57,177 nucleotides of DNA, from contig CAZLZJ010000008.1 of NCBI GenBank assembly GCA_964563975.1, forward strand, positions 1 through 57,177, in the 5' to 3' direction. The notes under the pieces were generated by a model, which was given only the letters and a program-made list of their open reading frames with translations, had not been told where the DNA came from and made no database searches. Of the stretch, positions 25,996-34,972 are shown in pieces. Positions within the stretch are counted from its first letter, which is position 1. Each line of letters begins with the position of its first letter. Made by a program: the position numbers and the translations under genes. This stretch comes from JAAYJR01 sp964563975. Lineage in GTDB: Bacteria > Bacteroidota > Bacteroidia > Bacteroidales > Prolixibacteraceae.

Positions 25996-28007
25996 ACTTG
26001 TTTATATATATTTTCTGCAGTAAAGCCCAATTTTTCGTCAAGCACTTTATAAGGGGCTGAAAAACCAAAAGTTTCCATTCCCCATATTTTTCCGTTTTCT
26101 CCAACCAGCCCTGCAATAGTTACGGGAAGTCCTGCCGTAAGGCCGAAACGAGGTACCCCCGCAGGTAGTACACTCTCTTGATAATCTGCCGGCTGGTTTC
26201 TGAATACGCCTTCTGAAGGGGCTGAAACCACCTGTACCTTAAAGTTGTTTTTTTCAGCCAGTAATTTTGCACTTTCTATCAATGTTGATACTTCAGATCC
26301 ACTTGCTACCAGAACGACATCGGGTTTTCCTTCCGGCCTGGTTACCACATATGCTCCCATTTCTGCCTGCAAAGCCGACTTATAAGCATCATTTTTAACA
26401 GGAAGATTTGTGATATTTTGCCTTGAAAGGATTAAGGCTGTGGGGGTTGAATTATTTTCAATTGCCATTTTCCAGGCTACGGTTGTCTCCTGTGCATCTG
26501 CCGGCCGTATAACAAGCATACTGTTTTTGCCACTATGGTTTTTTAATTTTTCCATAAGACGTATTTGTGCTTCCTGCTCAACAGGCTGATGAGTAGGACC
26601 ATCTTCTCCCACGCGGAATGCATCATGTGTCCAGACATATTTTACAGGAAGTTCCATCAGGGCTGCAAGGCGCACAGCCGGTTTCATATAATCAGAAAAA
26701 ACAAAAAATGTGCCGCAAACCGGTATAATGCCGCCATGTGCCGCCATTCCGTTGGCTATACAACCCATTGTCAGTTCAGATACTCCTGCCTGAAGGAAAG
26801 AACCACTGAAATCACCTTTAGTAAATGCTTTTGTTTTTTTAAGGAAAGAGTCAGTTTTGTCTGAATTTGACAGGTCTGCAGAAGCAACAATCAGGTTTTC
26901 AATTTTCCCTGCCATTGCAGCCAGCACATTTCCTGAAGCACCCCTGGTTGCAATATTTTCTTTATGAATAATAGTTGAAAAGTCGAAGTCTTGAACTTCA
27001 TCACTAAAAAATTCATGAAGTTTTTTTGCTAATTGAGGATTTTCTGCTTCCCATTTTTTTTGTTGTTCTTTTTTTTCACTTGCTATTTTTATCAGCTCAG
27101 ACCTTCTCTTTTTGTACAAACTTTCTGTCTCTTCAAAAATTTTAAAAGGATCTTCCGGATCTCCGCCTAAGTTTTTTAAAGTTTTTATAAATGAGGCTCC
27201 TGCTCCTGAGAGAGGCATGCCGTGGGTTGAAGTTTTATTTTCAAATGAACTGCCATTTTCGGCTAAGGCTCCTTTTCCCATAACTGTTTTGCCAATGATA
27301 AGAGTAGGTTTTTCAGTTTCATTATTAGCCTTTTTCAGAGCATCCCTAATCTGATCAGGATCATTTCCGTCTATTTCGAGCACATTCCATCCCCAGGCAC
27401 TATATTTTTTTGCCGTATCTTCTCCTGTTACTTCATTTGTTTTGGTTGAAAGCTGTATATCGTTTGAGTCATAAAACATTATCAGATTATGTAATCCCAG
27501 GAATCCTGCAATACGTCCGGCGCCTTGAGAAATTTCTTCCTGTACGCCACCATCAGAAATAAAAGCATATGTTTTATGTGCCATCCATTCGCCAAATCGT
27601 GCAACTAAGAACCGCTCGGCAATAGCTGCTCCTACAGCCATTGTATGACCTTGCCCCAACGGCCCTGAAGTATTTTCGACACCTCTTTTAATATCTATTT
27701 CAGGATGGCCGGGTGTGACACTTCCCCATTGCCTGAAATTTTTCAGGTCATCTATACTGTAAAATCCGGCTAAGGCAAGCACTGAATAGATCATTGGTGA
27801 CATATGCCCCGGATCTAAAAAGAACCTGTCACGATTAATCCAAAATGTATCTGCCGGGTCATAGTTTAAGAATTCGCTATAGAGGATATTGATGAAATCA
27901 GCTCCTCCCATGGCTCCTCCGGGGTGCCCTGATTTTGCCTTCTCTACCATCGATGCAGACAGAATTCTGATATTATCTGCTGCTCTGGTTTCAATTAGTT
28001 TACTCAT
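25977..28007 (-). CDS. tkt: Transketolase
   Basis: The thiamine diphosphate enzyme moves two-carbon units between pentose-phosphate-pathway sugars. The 676-residue chain has the full three-domain layout. Landmarks are KSGHPGGAMGG near the N-terminus, PGHPEI, GPLGQGHTMAVG, the cofactor motif beginning at FISDGGVQEEIS, and the pyrimidine-domain segment VGEDGPTHQPVEQ. Its terminator overlaps the stop codon. It follows serA on the minus strand but is separated from it by a clear terminator, so it is likely transcribed alone; a TATTTTTG -7 match is at 28056-28049. Confidence 0.97.
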   Translation of the reverse strand: MSKLIETRAADNIRILSASMVEKAKSGHPGGAMGGADFINILYSEFLNYDPADTFWINRDRFFLDPGHMSPMIYSVLALAGFYSIDDLKNFRQWGSVTPGHPEIDIKRGVENTSGPLGQGHTMAVGAAIAERFLVARFGEWMAHKTYAFISDGGVQEEISQGAGRIAGFLGLHNLIMFYDSNDIQLSTKTNEVTGEDTAKKYSAWGWNVLEIDGNDPDQIRDALKKANNETEKPTLIIGKTVMGKGALAENGSSFENKTSTHGMPLSGAGASFIKTLKNLGGDPEDPFKIFEETESLYKKRRSELIKIASEKKEQQKKWEAENPQLAKKLHEFFSDEVQDFDFSTIIHKENIATRGASGNVLAAMAGKIENLIVASADLSNSDKTDSFLKKTKAFTKGDFSGSFLQAGVSELTMGCIANGMAAHGGIIPVCGTFFVFSDYMKPAVRLAALMELPVKYVWTHDAFRVGEDGPTHQPVEQEAQIRLMEKLKNHSGKNSMLVIRPADAQETTVAWKMAIENNSTPTALILSRQNITNLPVKNDAYKSALQAEMGAYVVTRPEGKPDVVLVASGSEVSTLIESAKLLAEKNNFKVQVVSAPSEGVFRNQPADYQESVLPAGVPRFGLTAGLPVTIAGLVGENGKIWGMETFGFSAPYKVLDEKLGFTAENIYKQVKMMLS

Positions 28008-28058
28008 ACTACTTTTTATTATAAAAATTTAATAATTACTGATTTGTCCAAAAATAAC

Positions 28059-28092
28059 AAAAAAAGAGGAAACCCAAGGCCTCCTCTTTTTT
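28059..28092 (-). terminator. Intrinsic terminator after serA
   Basis: On the minus strand AAAAAAGAGGA (28092-28082) pairs with TCCTCTTTTTT (28070-28060), with GGCCTTGGGTT in the loop, and the stem runs into a T-rich tract. It lies 13 bases past the serA stop codon and before tkt. Confidence 0.8.
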
Positions 28093-28104
28093 GGTGACAT
28101 CTAT

Positions 28105-29277
28105 TTATCTCTGGATCAGGCGTACCATGAACACCCCTTCTATTGCTTCAAGCTTTGTTTTTACGCGCCCATCAATATTGTGTTGCGTAAGATCTATAAT
28201 ATTATAAGCAATATCATTATATTTCCTGTTGAGCATATTATCAATATTCAGGTTTTCCGAAGCTAATATATTGGATATCTGACTTACCATATTGGGAATA
28301 TTTTTATTGGCTATCAGAATTCTTGTACCGCCGTTACACTCCATTGATGCTTCAGGGAAATTAACCGAATTTTTTATTGTGCCTTCTTCCAAAAAGTCTT
28401 TAACCTGATTAACTGCCATTATTGCACAGTTGGTTTCAGATTCTTTTGTTGAAGCACCTAAGTGAGGTATTGAAATTACATTGGGTATTTGCAGAGTTTC
28501 ATCATCCGGGAAATCATTGATATACCGTGCTACTTTACCGCCGGCAATTGCTTCTTTTAAGTCTGATGTATTAACCAGCCCGCCTCTTGCAAAATTTAAG
28601 AGACGCACCCCTTTTTTCATCATTCCGAATTTTTCTTTGTTAATGTAACCTTTTGTATCGGAATTTAATGGAATGTTAAGGGTAACATAATCTGCCTGAC
28701 CGAGTATTGCCTGAATACCTTCTACCCACTTAACCTGATTGCTCAGCTGTAAAGCTTGCTTGACCGACATATACGGATCGTATCCGATAACCTTCATTCC
28801 TAATGCATAGGCTGCATTAGCAACGAGCACTCCAATAGATCCCAGCCCGATTACTGCAAGTGTTTTACCTTGGATTTCCTGTCCTGCAAAGGTTGTTTTT
28901 CCCTTTTCCACCAAGGCCGGCACTTCATCTCCTTTTCCGATAAGGCTTTTGGCCCAGACAACCGCATCTGTTATATCTCTTGATGCAAGAAGTAAACCTG
29001 CAATGACCAGCTCTTTTACACCGTTTGCATTTGCTCCGGGAGTATTAAAGACAACTATTCCTTTTTCCGTACATTTGCTTATCGGGATATTGTTAACTCC
29101 TGCACCTGCACGTGCCACTGCTTTTAAAGATGCCGGAAGCTCCATGTCGTGCATCTTAAAGCTTCTTAGTACTATTGCATCAGGATTTGGAATTTCACTG
29201 GCAATTTCATATTCGTCCAATGGAAACAGGCTCAGGCCGTCGGGATCAATTTTATTTAACGTTTGAATTTTAAACAT
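28105..29277 (-). CDS. serA: D-3-phosphoglycerate dehydrogenase
   Basis: The enzyme oxidises 3-phosphoglycerate with NAD+ as the first step of serine synthesis. It shows VARAGAGVNNI in the substrate domain, the NAD-binding loop VIGLGSIGVLVANAA, the catalytic arginine in NFARGGLVNT, the glutamate in the following NDFPDDE region and the catalytic histidine in SIPHLGAST. A C-terminal ACT domain (about residues 315-390) suggests allosteric control by serine. The 390-residue length matches the short Bacteroidota type. The usual partner serC is not next to it. Confidence 0.93.
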   Translation of the reverse strand: MFKIQTLNKIDPDGLSLFPLDEYEIASEIPNPDAIVLRSFKMHDMELPASLKAVARAGAGVNNIPISKCTEKGIVVFNTPGANANGVKELVIAGLLLASRDITDAVVWAKSLIGKGDEVPALVEKGKTTFAGQEIQGKTLAVIGLGSIGVLVANAAYALGMKVIGYDPYMSVKQALQLSNQVKWVEGIQAILGQADYVTLNIPLNSDTKGYINKEKFGMMKKGVRLLNFARGGLVNTSDLKEAIAGGKVARYINDFPDDETLQIPNVISIPHLGASTKESETNCAIMAVNQVKDFLEEGTIKNSVNFPEASMECNGGTRILIANKNIPNMVSQISNILASENLNIDNMLNRKYNDIAYNIIDLTQHNIDGRVKTKLEAIEGVFMVRLIQR

Positions 29278-29397
29278 TTGCTTTATTTTAAATTTGAATT
29301 TTTTATGCTTTCTCTACAAATATCATTAAATAATTTTAGGAAAATTATTGTAAATGACACTAATTTTTCAATATGAATTTAACATTAAGAGAATCTT

Positions 29398-30231
29398 TCA
29401 GTTTAAACGCAATTTTACAAAAACGGGTAGATGGTCTGAAGGGAAGCGTTTGTTTTTCATATCTGTAAGAGTAGCATATTTAAGAATTTTAACCTTCCTG
29501 TTAATAAAAATATAATCAATTCGTTTTTCTAAGTCAGAATCAATTTTAAATCTGTTAAAGGTTCCTTCCGGACCGTAAGGAGGTTCATATGAAATTTCCC
29601 TGCTGTCTTTAAGGAAGTTTTTTATCAGCAAAATGGGCTCCTCGTCAGGGGTAAGGTTGAAATCCCCGGTAAGAATTACCGGAAGATCTTTGTTATAGGT
29701 CATCTCTTTAATCCTCTCTTTTATCAGAATAGCAGAATTTTTTCTTGCTTCTGTTCCTTTGTGGTCAAGGTGGGTGTTAAGCACCAAAAATTGTTTTCCG
29801 GTAACTTTTGATTGAAAAAGCCCCCATGTTACTAACCGGTTGCAGGCAGCATCCCAGCCCAGCCCGGGTTTTTCGGGTGTTTCTGATAACCAGAAATTTC
29901 CATCTTCAAGTAAGATAAGCTTTGAAGGCTTATAAAAAACAGGACAAAATTCACCACCTTTTTTACCGTCATCTCTGCCTACCCCGATTCGTGCAAAATC
30001 TTTAAGGTCATTTTCCAGATCTTCAATTTGCTCGTAAAGAGCTTCCTGGAGGCCGAAGATGTCTGCATCATGGAATCTGAGAAGCCCTGAAACCATCTTT
30101 GATCTGTTGGGCCAGGCATTTTCACCGTCATGACTGGTGTTTAATCTTATGTTATAGGAGATTACATTAAATTCCTGCGAAAACAGGGATACCGGTAAGC
30201 AGAATAACAATACTAATAAAAACTTATTCAT
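29398..30231 (-). CDS. Secreted endonuclease/exonuclease/phosphatase-family hydrolase
   Basis: The protein belongs to the EEP superfamily (DNase I and inositol-phosphatase fold). Catalytic motifs are visible in order: the Asn in VISYNIRLNT, the metal ligand Glu in GLQEA, NTHLDHKG, TGDFNLTPDE, and the final SDHLPVFVKL with the Asp-His pair. The chosen ATG at 30231 gives a signal peptide ending near LFSQEF; the longer frame from 30270 would put 13 extra residues before it. The upstream hexamer AATCAG directly touches the ATG. The natural substrate (phosphodiester, sphingomyelin-like lipid or nucleic acid) cannot be told from sequence. Confidence 0.88.
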   Translation of the reverse strand: MNKFLLVLLFCLPVSLFSQEFNVISYNIRLNTSHDGENAWPNRSKMVSGLLRFHDADIFGLQEALYEQIEDLENDLKDFARIGVGRDDGKKGGEFCPVFYKPSKLILLEDGNFWLSETPEKPGLGWDAACNRLVTWGLFQSKVTGKQFLVLNTHLDHKGTEARKNSAILIKERIKEMTYNKDLPVILTGDFNLTPDEEPILLIKNFLKDSREISYEPPYGPEGTFNRFKIDSDLEKRIDYIFINRKVKILKYATLTDMKNKRFPSDHLPVFVKLRLN

Positions 30232-30365
30232 CTGATTATAATTTAAAGATATTATAGTGTAAAAAGTCATAAAAGTGTATGAATTAATTCCAATATGAGT
30301 TATGGAATAAAAATCAATAATTATTATGAAATTTGCCTGGCTGAATATAGAAAAAATTTAAATAA

Positions 30366-30399
30366 AAAAAGGGGATACTTAATTTAAGATCCCCTTTTT
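30366..30399. terminator. Terminator-like hairpin, bidirectional
   Basis: AAAAAGGGGAT (30366-30376) pairs with ATCCCCTTTTT (30389-30399). Inside, CTTAA and TTAAG extend the stem with a one-base bulge. It has T-runs on both strands. The gene it serves is unclear, because the hydA terminator lies 250 bases closer to hydA and the EEP gene starts beyond it. Confidence 0.65.
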
Positions 30400-30647
30400 A
30401 GCCCTTTTAAAAACCAAATAATAATATTACTTAAATGTAATATTAAAGTATAATCTATCTTCCCAAAATATTTTTCTCATACGATTAGCTATTATAATGC
30501 AAAGAGTAAACCAAAAACAGTATATATGTAATAGTCAGTCTCTAAGCTGTATTTAGTTAAAATATTTTGTACCAATTTGGGACATTATTGGTACATTTGG
30601 GAAACAGTAGGTGGCTTAATATCAAAAAAGGGATTGATTATTAAAAA

Positions 30648-30681
30648 AAATCCCGGGACAGTCAATTTTGTTCCGGGATTT
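30648..30681 (-). terminator. Intrinsic terminator of the hydrogenase operon
   Basis: On the minus strand AAATCCCGG (30681-30673) pairs with CCGGGATTT (30656-30648); four further base pairs (one G-T) extend the stem, and it runs straight into a tract of eight T. It begins 20 bases past the hydA stop codon. Confidence 0.88.
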
Positions 30682-30700
30682 AAATTGTTTAAACGATTGT

Positions 30701-32491
30701 TTAAAATCTATCACGCTTAGTGTAGGTAGTATGCAACAGTTGATGTGATAATTCTCCCAATGGTTTTTTCAGGAAGTCGTCATAAAGTTTATGAATTTCC
30801 GGATTATCATGAGATTTTCTTAAAGGAAGCCCTGCATCTTCAGCATAAATTGCTTCTGCACGCTTCAGCCTTATTTCCGGGTTTGTCGGAATAGGCTGGC
30901 CTCCGCCTCCCAGACATCCGCCGGGACAAGCCATAATTTCTATGAAATGGAAATCCGCCTTTCCCGCTTTAACTGAATCCATAACTTTTTTAGCATTAAT
31001 GAGGCCATGAGCAACAGCACATTTTAATTCTACGCCATCAAGAAAAGCCCACTCTTTCAAAGGATCTTCAATTTTTATAGATGCCTTTCTTACTCCTTCC
31101 ATACCTCTCACCGGTGTAATGTTAAGGTTTTCGAAAGGTACCTCACGGCCGGTAACTAATTCATATGCTGTTCTAAGTGCAGCTTCCATAACACCTCCGG
31201 TTGCTCCGAAGATTACACCTGCACCTGTTGACTCACCCATTAACCTGTCATATTTTGATTCAGAAAGTTTATGAAAATCGAGGCCGGCCTGTTTTATCAT
31301 AATTGCCAATTCACGAGTTGTAAGTACATAATCTACATCTCTGTAGCCACTGTCGTGCATTTCCGGCCGGTATGCCTCATATTTTTTTGCAGTGCATGGC
31401 ATTATTGAAACTGATACTATTTTTTCAGGATCTAATTTTCGGGCTTTTGCATAGTATGTTTTTGCAAGCGCTCCAAACATTTGCTGGGGTGATTTGCATG
31501 TTGACAGGTTATCTAAGTATTCAGGATAAAGATGTTCAATATATTTTATCCAGCCCGGAGAGCAGGATGTTGCCATTGGGAGCTTAACATTTTTATCTTT
31601 GTCGACCAAAGCTTTTTTCAATCTTGTAAGAAGTTCCGTACCTTCTTCGATGATTGTGAGGTCGGCTGTAAAATCAGTATCAAGCACAGAATCGAATCCC
31701 AATCTTTTTAAAGCAGCAACCATTTTGCCTGTGAGTGCTTCTCCCGGTTCATGGCCAAACTCTTCGCCTATTCCGACACGTACAGCCGGGGCAGTTTGCA
31801 CAATTACATGTTTTGTAGGATCAGCAATAGCTTCCCATACATCCTCTATATAATTTTTTTCAACCAAAGCTCCTGTCGGGCAGTGAATAATACATTGACC
31901 GCAATTTGTGCAAACCACATCATTCATCGATTTTTCTAAGAATGTGGAGATCTTCATTTTGTCACCCTTATAGGCAACGGTAAGGGCATTTACCCCTTGA
32001 AGTTCGGCACAGGTTCTTACACATCGCTGGCAGCGGATACATTTACTGTCATCTTTCATGATTGACGGTGAAAACATATCAATTGAGTAATTTTTCAAAG
32101 GTGCCAGTTCTATGAAGTCCTGAGTCATTATTTTATATTCCGATGCCAATACCTGCAATTCACAATTACCATTTCTGTAACATTTTGTACAGTCGGCATT
32201 ATGTTCAGACAGGAGAAGCTCAATAATATGTTTTCTGGAATTTCTTACTTTCAAGCTGTTTGTAAGGATCTCCATGCCCTCTTCACAAGGTACGGCACAT
32301 GATGCCGAAAGTCTTTTTTGCCCTACCACTTCCACAACACAAACCCGGCAATTTCCTGCTACGCACAAATCTTTATGATAACAGAGAGTAGGTATTTTTA
32401 TTCCTTGCAGCTCCGCAGCTTCCAGAATAGTTTTGCCTTGTTCAACGCTCACAGGCAATCCGTTTATGGTAATATTTATTTTTTTAGCCAT
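30701..32491 (-). CDS. hydA: [FeFe]-hydrogenase catalytic subunit (HydA/HndD type)
   Basis: The 596-residue protein produces or consumes H2 at the H-cluster. All three H-cluster signatures are intact: TSCSPGW (Cys310), IMPCTAKK (Cys366) and EIMACPGGCLGGGG near residue 510. The N-terminal relay is complete: a plant-type [2Fe-2S] site (Cys37, Cys48, Cys51, Cys65), the His-ligated [4Fe-4S] site in EHNADCTKCYRNGNC, and two ferredoxin-type clusters CIRCQRCVRTC and CTNCGQCIIHC. This is a group A trimeric-type enzyme encoded with HydB and HydC. No hydEFG maturase gene is in the window. It is cytosolic. Confidence 0.96.
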   Translation of the reverse strand: MAKKINITINGLPVSVEQGKTILEAAELQGIKIPTLCYHKDLCVAGNCRVCVVEVVGQKRLSASCAVPCEEGMEILTNSLKVRNSRKHIIELLLSEHNADCTKCYRNGNCELQVLASEYKIMTQDFIELAPLKNYSIDMFSPSIMKDDSKCIRCQRCVRTCAELQGVNALTVAYKGDKMKISTFLEKSMNDVVCTNCGQCIIHCPTGALVEKNYIEDVWEAIADPTKHVIVQTAPAVRVGIGEEFGHEPGEALTGKMVAALKRLGFDSVLDTDFTADLTIIEEGTELLTRLKKALVDKDKNVKLPMATSCSPGWIKYIEHLYPEYLDNLSTCKSPQQMFGALAKTYYAKARKLDPEKIVSVSIMPCTAKKYEAYRPEMHDSGYRDVDYVLTTRELAIMIKQAGLDFHKLSESKYDRLMGESTGAGVIFGATGGVMEAALRTAYELVTGREVPFENLNITPVRGMEGVRKASIKIEDPLKEWAFLDGVELKCAVAHGLINAKKVMDSVKAGKADFHFIEIMACPGGCLGGGGQPIPTNPEIRLKRAEAIYAEDAGLPLRKSHDNPEIHKLYDDFLKKPLGELSHQLLHTTYTKRDRF

Positions 32492-32509
32492 TGTTAAGTT
32501 TTATTATGA

Positions 32510-33694
32510 TTAATAGATCATCTCTTCGCGGAAATTCTCGACAATAGACGAGAAGGAGTTTGCAACAGATTGTCCGAGTCCGCATTTAGCAGTGAGCTGC
32601 ATTGTTTCAGTAAGTTTTAACAGCTTGTCAAGATAAGATGCCGGTTTTTTTCCTGCTTTTACAGCTTTTATGCCGAGTATCAGTTGCTGACATCCCACTC
32701 TGCACGGAGTGCATTGTCCGCAAGATTCTTCTCTGAAAAATTCCAAATAGTTATCAAGTACATTAAACATTGATCTTGAACTGTTAAAAAGCATCATTGA
32801 TCCACCTGTCGGCAGTGATATTCCAACAAGCTTGCCTTCATATCCGATTGCTGTGTCGCTGAATTTTTTACGGGGAACCAAAAAGCCTGATGCTCCGCCT
32901 ACCTGGACAGCCTTTGTGTCTCCATCTCCAAATTCATATACGAAATCCTGAAGGCTCATTCCAAGTTCAAGTTCATATATTCCGGGTTTCGGTGTATCAC
33001 CCGAAACAGTGAACAATTTCGTTCCTCTTGAATATTGAACTCCCAGATCATAAAACTTTTTAGCCCCATATTTGAAAATGGTAAAGGTATGGGCTAATGT
33101 TTCAACATTATTTACCACAGTTGGCATTCCCATGTAACCTATCTGAGTCGGGTAGGGTGGTTTATTTCTGGGTTCACCGCGCCTTCCTTCCATAGATTCC
33201 ATCAAGGCAGTCTCTTCGCCACAAATATAGGCACCGCTGCCCATGAAAATTTCAACATTGAAATCAAGATTTATCTCTTTACAGTAGTACTGGAACTCCT
33301 TTATTGCTTTCTCAAGCTCCTCCTGAAGAAATTTATACTCTCCTCTGAGATAAATATATCCTTCTTTACTACCTGTTATGTAGGCACATACTGCCATAGC
33401 AGTAAGCACTTTGTATGGAACTTTGGAAAGAATTTCACGATCTTTGAATGTTCCCGGTTCTCCTTCATCTGCATTACAGATAACATATTTTTTCGGGGCT
33501 TTTGATTCTGCAGTGAGCTTCCATTTGAGTCCCGTCGGGAATCCTGCTCCACCACGGCCTTTCAATTCAGAACTAATAAGCTCATTAATGATCTCTTCAG
33601 GTTTCTTTTTGATTGTAGCAGAGAGTACCTGTTCCCATTCATTTTCATTTTTGAAAATGAAATCTGCCCTTTTTAGCTGATATGAGTATGCCAT
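32510..33694 (-). CDS. hydB: NuoF-like hydrogenase subunit HydB, compact form
   Basis: This flavoprotein subunit oxidises NADH and passes electrons to HydA. The NADH/FMN site is clear: GRGGAGFPTGLKW, CNADEGEPGTFKDRE, GAYICGEETAL and the SLBB region. The N3-type [4Fe-4S] cluster motif ESCGQCTPCRVGC plus the distal Cys in AKCGLGQ is present. At 394 residues it consists of the NuoF core only. The N-terminal thioredoxin-like [2Fe-2S] domain and the C-terminal two-[4Fe-4S] domain of electron-bifurcating HydB proteins (about 600 residues) are absent. That suggests an NADH-dependent, ferredoxin-independent enzyme like those reported in Syntrophomonas. It sits 18 bases before hydA. Confidence 0.94.
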   Translation of the reverse strand: MAYSYQLKRADFIFKNENEWEQVLSATIKKKPEEIINELISSELKGRGGAGFPTGLKWKLTAESKAPKKYVICNADEGEPGTFKDREILSKVPYKVLTAMAVCAYITGSKEGYIYLRGEYKFLQEELEKAIKEFQYYCKEINLDFNVEIFMGSGAYICGEETALMESMEGRRGEPRNKPPYPTQIGYMGMPTVVNNVETLAHTFTIFKYGAKKFYDLGVQYSRGTKLFTVSGDTPKPGIYELELGMSLQDFVYEFGDGDTKAVQVGGASGFLVPRKKFSDTAIGYEGKLVGISLPTGGSMMLFNSSRSMFNVLDNYLEFFREESCGQCTPCRVGCQQLILGIKAVKAGKKPASYLDKLLKLTETMQLTAKCGLGQSVANSFSSIVENFREEMIY

Positions 33695-33765
33695 AGTTTT
33701 TTTATTTGTTGTTCATATGATTAAAAATAATTATTTTCATAAGTACCATATGTAACTTGCATTAG

Positions 33766-34233
33766 TTATGCCTGTTTCATATAATTAGTTAATATCTCTC
33801 TGATTTTTTCAGGGGTAACCTCGGTAAACACCTCATCGTTAATAAGTATTGCCGGAGCTTTATGACACCATCCGAGACAGTTTGTTTCTAAAAGAGTGAA
33901 CTTTTTATCAGGAGTGGTTTCACCAACTTTAATCTTCAGCATATCCTGAATGGCGAAAAGTAACTGATTTTTACCTTTCATGGCACAGGTTATAGTTTTA
34001 CAAATCCTGATGGTAAACTTGCCAACAGGTTTAGTTTCCAAAAAAGAGTAGAAAGTGGCTGTACCAAATACCTCAGCTGCCGGAATATCCATTTCCCTGG
34101 CAATTTCAACCATTGAGTATTCGGACAGATAATTCTCCTGTTTGACCAAACCCTGCATTACCGGAAGAAGGCTTTCCCTGTTTCTTCCATATTGATCGGC
34201 CAGATCCTTAATTAAAGATTTTATAGAATCCAT
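33766..34233 (-). CDS. hydC: NuoE-like hydrogenase subunit HydC
   Basis: The 155-residue thioredoxin-like protein carries one [2Fe-2S] cluster. The ligands follow the NuoE pattern: CKTITC (C-x4-C) and later CLGWC (C-x3-C), about 37 residues apart. The N-terminal helical bundle with NYLSEYSMVEIAREM and EVFGTATFYSFL is typical. It opens the operon hydC-hydB-hydA, 71 bases before hydB. A separate HndB-like protein is not encoded here. Confidence 0.94.
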   Translation of the reverse strand: MDSIKSLIKDLADQYGRNRESLLPVMQGLVKQENYLSEYSMVEIAREMDIPAAEVFGTATFYSFLETKPVGKFTIRICKTITCAMKGKNQLLFAIQDMLKIKVGETTPDKKFTLLETNCLGWCHKAPAILINDEVFTEVTPEKIREILTNYMKQA

Positions 34234-34563
34234 AGATAGAATTTAAATATTTTAATGATTATTAATTATTCGGCCATAAAAATATATAGTAGAATTCTAA
34301 TAACCGAAGATATTGGCATACAACGTGGGTGTTCTTAAACATGCTTTTTGTATTGTAAATCAGACTAAATATAAATAATATAAAAAAGAGCTGTTTAATC
34401 AGATAAAATATGATATATAACATATACAGCAAATTATTTGGCACAATTGATTTGTCTAATTCAGGATTTTTAAAAAAAAAATTAAATCCCGGCAACCTTT
34501 TAGCATCTTTAAACGTCTATATAATATAGCCAATACTATTAATAATTAATATTTAATTAAGAT
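34234..34563. other. Intergenic region upstream of hydC
   Basis: The region is strongly AT-rich and divides the divergent hyd operon and the small CarboxypepD-like gene. A minus-strand box TATCTTCG (34312-34305) is one mismatch from TAnnTTTG, 72 bases before the hydC start, and may be its promoter. The 77-codon frame at 34262-34495 is considered chance. No operator-like repeat stands out. Confidence 0.4.
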
Positions 34564-34968
34564 ATGAGAGCAGTAATTTATTTTTTGCCACTGATTATAT
34601 TTTTTATAATTCCAAATTTCATAAATGCACAATTTTATTCCATATCAGGTTATATTACCAATTCAGGTACCGACCGTAGTGTAGAAAATGTATCGGTTTT
34701 TGAAAAAAATTCAGGGATCGGTACTATTTCCAATAATAACGGCTATTATAGATTATTATTAAATTCCGGAAATATCAGCCTGATAATTTCCAAGTCCGGT
34801 TTTGAAACTTTTTCAACAAAATTTGAATTGAAAAAAGATACCGTTATTTCAGTCAATTTACATCTTCAATCTAATTCGGGCAGTAAAATAGTTGTAGAAA
34901 ATGCTTTGGAAAAAAAGAAGGATAGTATCAGTTTAAAAAAACCGATATCCGGATCTTCGAAAAAGTAG
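34564..34968 (+). CDS. Secreted carboxypeptidase-regulatory-like domain protein
   Basis: The 134-residue protein has a signal peptide (to about residue 22, ending NAQ) and one beta-sandwich domain of the CarboxypepD_reg-like type, seen as SISGYITNSGTDRSVENVSVFE followed by GTISNNNGYYRLLL and the FETFSTKFELKKD strand. This domain normally forms the N-terminus of SusC/TonB-dependent receptors, but here it stands alone with a basic, serine- and lysine-rich tail. It may be a truncated receptor remnant or a small periplasmic binding module. It converges with the next gene with only four bases between the stop codons. Confidence 0.75.
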   Translation: MRAVIYFLPLIIFFIIPNFINAQFYSISGYITNSGTDRSVENVSVFEKNSGIGTISNNNGYYRLLLNSGNISLIISKSGFETFSTKFELKKDTVISVNLHLQSNSGSKIVVENALEKKKDSISLKKPISGSSKK

Positions 34969-34972
34969 CTGT

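Larger units (their letters stand above)
30271..30700. other. Intergenic region with several hairpins
   Basis: No gene is seen. The stretch holds the hydA terminator (30648-30681), a second terminator-like hairpin (30366-30399), an inverted repeat TAATATTAC/GTAATATTA (30422-30430 and 30437-30445), and GTACCAAT/ATTGGTAC (30569-30576 and 30587-30594). The last overlaps a plus-strand TACATTTG box at 30592-30599, and two copies of ATTTGGGA lie 20 bases apart (30575 and 30595). A small RNA or orphan promoter is possible. Confidence 0.5.

Noticed and set aside
34262..34495. Open frame of 77 codons upstream of hydC
   Set aside because: It lies in the AT-rich spacer, has Phe/Ile/Leu-rich random composition, and spans the likely hydC promoter.
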